Source of the DNA: Acidimicrobiaceae bacterium
GTDB lineage: Bacteria; Actinomycetota; Acidimicrobiia; Acidimicrobiales; MedAcidi-G1
Length of the DNA: 18,148 nucleotides
Assembly (NCBI GenBank): GCA_002713545.1
Contig: PATJ01000036.1
Coordinates: 10,880-29,027, forward strand
Direction of reading: 5' to 3'
Shown here: piece by piece, positions 14,992-18,148 of the stretch
Numbering within the stretch: position 1 is the first letter of the stretch
How the letters are laid out: every line of letters begins with the position of its first letter
Notes under the pieces: generated by a model
The model's database searches: none
What the model was told of the DNA's origin: nothing
What the model saw: only the letters and a program-made list of their open reading frames with translations
Made by a program: the position numbers and the translations under genes

Positions 14992-15903
14992 TTATTCTAA
15001 AATGTTGAATATTCTTTGTAAGTCATCAGGATCAGCAAATTCAATTAATATCTGTCCCCTTTTACCCCTAGAAACAACAGAAACTTTAGTATCAAACCTT
15101 TCTGAGAGAATTTTTTCTACTTCAAGATACGCAGCTTCTTTAACTGACATCCCTGAAATTGCTTTTTGCTTAGAATCGTGAACGTTTTCATCTTGTATAT
15201 CACTAACTATTGCTTCAAGTTGACGCACTGAAAGAGCTTCTGAAACTATTCTTGATGCCAATTTTTCTTGAATTTTTCTATCAGTTAAACCAGCTAAACA
15301 CCGGGCGTGCCCAGAGCTTAATGCACCATCAATTATCAATCTTTGAACATCAGAGGAAAGATGTAAAAGCCTTAAAGAATTGGAAATTGCCGGACGACTT
15401 CTTCCAACCTTTTCAGCCACCTGCTGTTGGGTCATACTAAATTCATCCATAAGCCGGTGGTAAGCAACGGCCTCATCAATTGGATTTAAATCCTCTCGGT
15501 GAAGATTCTCAATAATTGCCTGTTCAAAAGATTCAATATCTTTAATTCTTCTAACGACAGCCGGAATTGACGATAAACCCGCTCTTCTTGCTGCCAACCA
15601 CCTTCTTTCCCCGGCAATCAACTCATATCGGTCATTTTGTTCACGCAATAAAATCGGTTGCAAAACTCCTACCTCTTGAACCGATGTAGTTAATTCTGCC
15701 AACTTTTCATCATCAAAAACAGTTCGGGGCTGATAAGGGTTCCTGTCTATATCAGCTATAGGAACCTGCCTTAATTCACTTTCCAACGTTGTTATAGTGT
15801 CTTGTTCTAATTTACTTTGTTTAATTAAACTTGTTTCCTGAACACTCAATGAATCTGGAATCAATGCAGATAAACCTTTTCCTAAACCAGTTTTTTTACT
15901 CAT
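14992..15903 (-). CDS. parB: Chromosome partition protein ParB
   Basis: CTP-dependent DNA clamp that loads at parS and spreads to build the partition complex. In the 303-residue protein the N-terminal KKTGLGKGLSALIP (3-16) is the ParA-contact segment. The ParB/Srx domain has NPYQPR (55-60), ELIAGERRWLAARRAG with the CTP-binding GERR (98-101), and ENLHREDLNPIDEA (132-144). The helix-turn-helix (about 158-180: TQQQVAEKVGRSRPAISNSL) reads parS. The C-terminal dimer domain covers about 250-303. The ATG lies inside the end of parA (8-base overlap) with GGAGG 6 bases upstream. It converges with the CwlM-like gene over 20 AT-rich bases. Confidence 0.98.
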   Translation of the reverse strand: MSKKTGLGKGLSALIPDSLSVQETSLIKQSKLEQDTITTLESELRQVPIADIDRNPYQPRTVFDDEKLAELTTSVQEVGVLQPILLREQNDRYELIAGERRWLAARRAGLSSIPAVVRRIKDIESFEQAIIENLHREDLNPIDEAVAYHRLMDEFSMTQQQVAEKVGRSRPAISNSLRLLHLSSDVQRLIIDGALSSGHARCLAGLTDRKIQEKLASRIVSEALSVRQLEAIVSDIQDENVHDSKQKAISGMSVKEAAYLEVEKILSERFDTKVSVVSRGKRGQILIEFADPDDLQRIFNILE

Positions 15904-16699
15904 TTAAAACCTCCCTTGCTAACTCTTTATAAGCAATTGCACCTCGAGAAGTCGGGTCAAAAACCGTTATAGGTTGACCATATGATGGAGCTTCAGAAAG
16001 TCGAACAGACCTTGGTATTATCTGCTTACAGACACGATCACCGAAATATTCTCGAACTTCGTCGGAAACTTGTTTTGAAATTTTTGTTCGAGAATCGTAC
16101 ATAACTAAAACAATTTTTGAGATTTCTAACTCAGAGTTTAAGTTTGCTTTAACCAAATCAACATTCCCTACAAGTTGACCTAAACCTTCCAACGCGTAAT
16201 ATTCGCATTGAATTGGGACTATCACTTCACTAGCAAAACACAATGCATTAACAGTTAACAGGCCTAGAGCTGGAGGGCAATCAATAAGAATAAATTCATA
16301 ATCATTAATGACATCATCTAAAGCACGGGCAAGTCTCTGTTCTCTACTGAAGACTGTAACAAGCTCAATTTCAGCGCCCGCTAGCTCCAAACTTGAAGGT
16401 AATAAGTCAAGATTTTTTATACCGACATTAAAAATCGCTTCAGAAGCAGTTTTTTCCTGAATAATGACCTGGTAAACAGAGATGCTTAATTCTTTGGTCG
16501 ATACCCCTAAACCTGTTGTCGTGTTTGATTGTGGATCTAAATCTATAATAAGAACTTTTTTGCCGCTTTCAGCAATGGCCGCACCTAGATTTATTGTTGT
16601 TGTTGTTTTACCAACACCACCTTTTTGATTAGCTATAGCTATAATTCTTGGGCTTTTTTTAGGGGTTAATTCACCGTCAGTTTGAGAAGTAATCGACAT
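15896..16699 (-). CDS. parA: Chromosome partition ATPase ParA (Soj type)
   Basis: Walker-type ATPase that binds nucleoid DNA and moves ParB-parS complexes. The protein has 267 residues. The deviant Walker A KGGVGKTTTT has signature Lys26 and Lys31; Walker A' is IDLDPQSN, Walker B LIDCPPALGLLTVNAL. The end RLSEAPSYGQPI is typical of chromosomal ParA. The short N-terminus (about 18 residues before the fold) places it with the small Soj-like group without an HTH domain. The ribosome site is weak (AGGT, 13 bases away). TTGTTT and TAATGC 16 bases apart, ending 8 bases before the ATG, could be its promoter. The two parS sites lie 54-100 bases upstream of the start. Confidence 0.98.
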   Translation of the reverse strand: MSITSQTDGELTPKKSPRIIAIANQKGGVGKTTTTINLGAAIAESGKKVLIIDLDPQSNTTTGLGVSTKELSISVYQVIIQEKTASEAIFNVGIKNLDLLPSSLELAGAEIELVTVFSREQRLARALDDVINDYEFILIDCPPALGLLTVNALCFASEVIVPIQCEYYALEGLGQLVGNVDLVKANLNSELEISKIVLVMYDSRTKISKQVSDEVREYFGDRVCKQIIPRSVRLSEAPSYGQPITVFDPTSRGAIAYKELAREVLNE

Positions 16700-16752
16700 T
16701 GTTCACAGCATTACCTAATAAGCAAAAACAAACAAGTACCCTTTAAAATTAG

Positions 16753-16768
16753 TGTTTCACGTGAAACA
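16753..16768. promoter_or_regulatory. parS: parS site 1
   Basis: TGTTTCACGTGAAACA is a perfect 16-bp copy of the bacterial parS consensus, inside a 20-bp palindrome (AGT...ACT, 16751-16770). It lies in the gap between rsmG and parA, the usual place for parS in origin-proximal parAB loci. A T-run follows on the plus strand. Confidence 0.96.
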
Positions 16769-16781
16769 CTTTTTTTAGTCA

Positions 16782-16797
16782 TGTTTCACGTGAAACA
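16782..16797. promoter_or_regulatory. parS: parS site 2
   Basis: A second perfect TGTTTCACGTGAAACA, inside a 22-bp palindrome (16779-16800). Its centre is 29 bp from that of the first site, close to three helical turns. Two adjacent perfect sites make a strong ParB loading point just upstream of parA. Confidence 0.96.
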
Positions 16798-16823
16798 TGA
16801 TCCGTTTTGAATTAACAAAAATC

Positions 16824-17474
16824 CTAAAAAACTGGCCTTTTCACTATCTTGCTAAACCTACGCGGGTAAATTTCAGGACATTTAATATCAAGATTAAAAG
16901 CTCTATAGCCTGCTGAACCTGTATGCCATTGTTCTTTTTGTTTTAAACCAAGAATACTTAGACCTTCTGATGGCCATCTATCCTCATTTTCACTTAAATT
17001 ATCCGGAGGTGGTTCACTTACTATAAATAAACCATCTTTCCTCAACAAAGGTGCTGCGCATTCTGCTGTAATTGCAGGGGGTCCAAAACTTCTAGCAGTA
17101 ACAAGTTTTGCTTTTTCTCTATATTTACTATTACTTAGTTCTTCAACGGAACACTTAACAACTTCCACCCTTGCATCTAAACCAAGTTCAAAAACAGCTT
17201 TTTTTAGAAAAGCACACCTTCTATCACCACGATCGGTCAACAACCAAAAACAGTCAGTGAAAATAGACAAAACTAAACCAGGGAGACCCCCGCCAGTTCC
17301 TAAATCAACGGCTAAATCTTTGTTTTTAAAACTCTTAAGAAAAGAAGAATTCTCCTCTGAAAATAAAAATCCCTTACTGTGCTCAATTCCGGTTTTAGAA
17401 GCGTTAAAAGTTAAAAAACCTTCAGAAACAGCTAAATCAAGAACTTTTTGCAGTGATATATCACTACATTTCAT
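16824..17474 (-). CDS. rsmG: 16S rRNA (guanine(527)-N7)-methyltransferase RsmG
   Basis: Methylates G527 of 16S rRNA, using S-adenosylmethionine. From the ATG at 17474 the protein has 216 residues. The SAM-binding motif is VDLGTGGGLPGLVLSI (about 56-71), followed by TDRGDRRCAFLKKAV (the usual D-S-x-x-K-R region) and VTARSFGPPAITAECAAPLL. The end is basic. The start codon lies inside the jag gene (11-base overlap) and has no ribosome site, so translation is probably coupled. A TTG just before the ATG is also possible. Gene order jag-rsmG-parA-parB is standard near actinobacterial origins. Confidence 0.95.
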   Translation of the reverse strand: MKCSDISLQKVLDLAVSEGFLTFNASKTGIEHSKGFLFSEENSSFLKSFKNKDLAVDLGTGGGLPGLVLSIFTDCFWLLTDRGDRRCAFLKKAVFELGLDARVEVVKCSVEELSNSKYREKAKLVTARSFGPPAITAECAAPLLRKDGLFIVSEPPPDNLSENEDRWPSEGLSILGLKQKEQWHTGSAGYRAFNLDIKCPEIYPRRFSKIVKRPVF

Positions 17475-18148
17475 CAACGATTATTACGACATGACGATCG
17501 TAATCTGAACCTTCCGAACGTGTTGTAACACCTTCTACATCAGAAACTGCATCATGAACAACTTTTCTGTCCGAGGCGTTCATGGGATCAAGAGCTATTG
17601 AATTTCCATCTTCTAAAACTTCATTTGCTTGATTTACTGCAAATTCAGCTAAAAAGGTCCTTCTTCTTTCTCTATAACCACCAATATCTACGGTTAATTT
17701 ACCTTCAGCTTCACCATCTGAAAGCCTCTGGATCATGGTGTGTGAAAGTTGCGTGATTGCACGCACTGTTTCACCTCTAGGCCCGATGGCTAATCCAAGA
17801 TTTAATCCTTGTGCCTGAACAACAGCACGATTGTCTTCTATAGAACTAACAACACGTGCCTGTAAATCCATTTTTTCAAGCAACCCTGCCACGAAATCTT
17901 CAATTATTTCAGATTGTTCTTCAAGATTCATTTTATTTTTTTCTACAGTCTCTTTACCTTTAGTTCGGTTTTCAGAATCTGTTTTAGAACTTCCTTTCTT
18001 AGAAGATTTGATATCAGTATCGCGCTTTTTTCCAGTGTTTGCCGCATTCTTATCGGTTTTATTATTATTACTTTTTTTATTACTTTTTTTATTACTTTCT
18101 TTATTTGAATTATTGTTTGAATTTTTCTTAGAATTATTATTCCTACCA
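17464..18148 (-). CDS. jag: KH/R3H RNA-binding protein Jag (KhpB), partial or with long N-terminal extension
   Basis: RNA-binding protein linked to cell-envelope growth and division control. Counting from the ATG at 17931 (155 residues), a KH domain covers about 20-90, with the GxxG loop in IGPRGETVRAITQL, and an R3H domain about 95-155 (RKVVHDAVSDVEG then RSEG). The frame stays open upstream of that ATG through all 72 codons to the window edge, with no start codon, and the ATG has no ribosome site. The upstream stretch is basic low-complexity (Asn, Lys, Ser). The likely reading is that Jag starts outside the window, with this stretch as the linker after a Jag_N domain. Alternatively it is the tail of YidC, whose gene normally lies upstream, read in frame into Jag. 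Confidence 0.85.
   Translation of the reverse strand, partial: GRNNNSKKNSNNNSNKESNKKSNKKSNNNKTDKNAANTGKKRDTDIKSSKKGSSKTDSENRTKGKETVEKNKMNLEEQSEIIEDFVAGLLEKMDLQARVVSSIEDNRAVVQAQGLNLGLAIGPRGETVRAITQLSHTMIQRLSDGEAEGKLTVDIGGYRERRRTFLAEFAVNQANEVLEDGNSIALDPMNASDRKVVHDAVSDVEGVTTRSEGSDYDRHVVIIVDEM
18070..18105 (-). repeat. 12-bp tandem repeat coding SNKK units
   Basis: Three tandem 12-mers on the plus strand: ACTTTTTTTATT twice, then ACTTTCTTTATT. On the minus strand, in the Jag frame, they code two SNKK units and part of ESNK. The length is a multiple of three, so copy-number change would keep the frame. Part of the low-complexity extension upstream of the Jag KH domain. Confidence 0.75.

Noticed and set aside
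16751..16777. Palindrome followed by seven T on the plus strand, shaped like a rho-independent terminator
   Set aside because: It is parS site 1 and its flank. Both neighbouring genes run on the minus strand, where no T-run follows the stem.
18070..18105. Short tandem repeats as a CRISPR-like array
   Set aside because: The 12-bp units are adjacent without spacers and code a Ser/Asn/Lys repeat in the open Jag frame.

Overview
This is a gene-dense, low-GC (about 35-40 % by eye) chromosomal segment from the origin-proximal region of an actinobacterium. The lineage evidence is gene order plus lineage-specific families. The run pcnA-type tRNA nucleotidyltransferase / DUF6049-type membrane protein / trxB / trxA / CwlM-like protein / parB / parA / rsmG / jag matches the left flank of oriC in Mycobacterium and Streptomyces. 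The DUF5318 gene and the rpsF-ssb-rpsR-rplI-dnaB block are also actinobacterial neighbours of this region. Low GC, minimal spacers, overlapping genes and AT-rich codons suggest a streamlined, possibly marine Acidimicrobiia/Actinomarinales-like organism; that last step is inference. The origin itself (dnaA, dnaN, rpmH, rnpA, and yidC or most of it) is expected just beyond the right edge.

Layout. 1-753 (+): the end of a LivG/BraF-type ABC ATPase gene. 757-9333 (-): one long same-strand block read right to left: HDAC-family deacetylase, HD-less CCA/poly(A) nucleotidyltransferase, DUF5318 zinc-ribbon-like protein, panB, then rpsF-ssb-rpsR-rplI, dnaB, a tiny two-helix membrane protein and an MscS channel. 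9334-9487: a divergent promoter region with a dyad and two -10-like hexamers placed for leaderless transcripts. 9488-14971 (+): DUF6049-type exported protein, DegV/FakB-type fatty-acid-binding protein, small membrane protein, trxB, trxA, CwlM-like degenerate amidase. 14992-18148 (-): parB, parA, two perfect parS sites, rsmG, and a KH/R3H protein (Jag/KhpB) whose frame stays open to the window edge. No stretch over 300 bases lacks a gene.

How it works together: replication (dnaB, ssb), chromosome partition (parA, parB, parS), translation (S6, S18, L9, RsmG, tRNA 3'-end addition), thiol redox (TrxB/TrxA) and envelope control (DUF6049 protein, CwlM-like protein, KhpB). No mobile element, CRISPR, tRNA or rRNA was seen. 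The most interesting items are not a new large system. They are a probable non-catalytic CwlM regulator, a ribosomal protein S18 with a long acidic tail, a 12-bp-phased DnaA-box-like array and a possible two-state hairpin in front of dnaB, a structured rpsF leader, a signal peptide that implies a non-canonical start, and a stop-free basic low-complexity extension in front of Jag.
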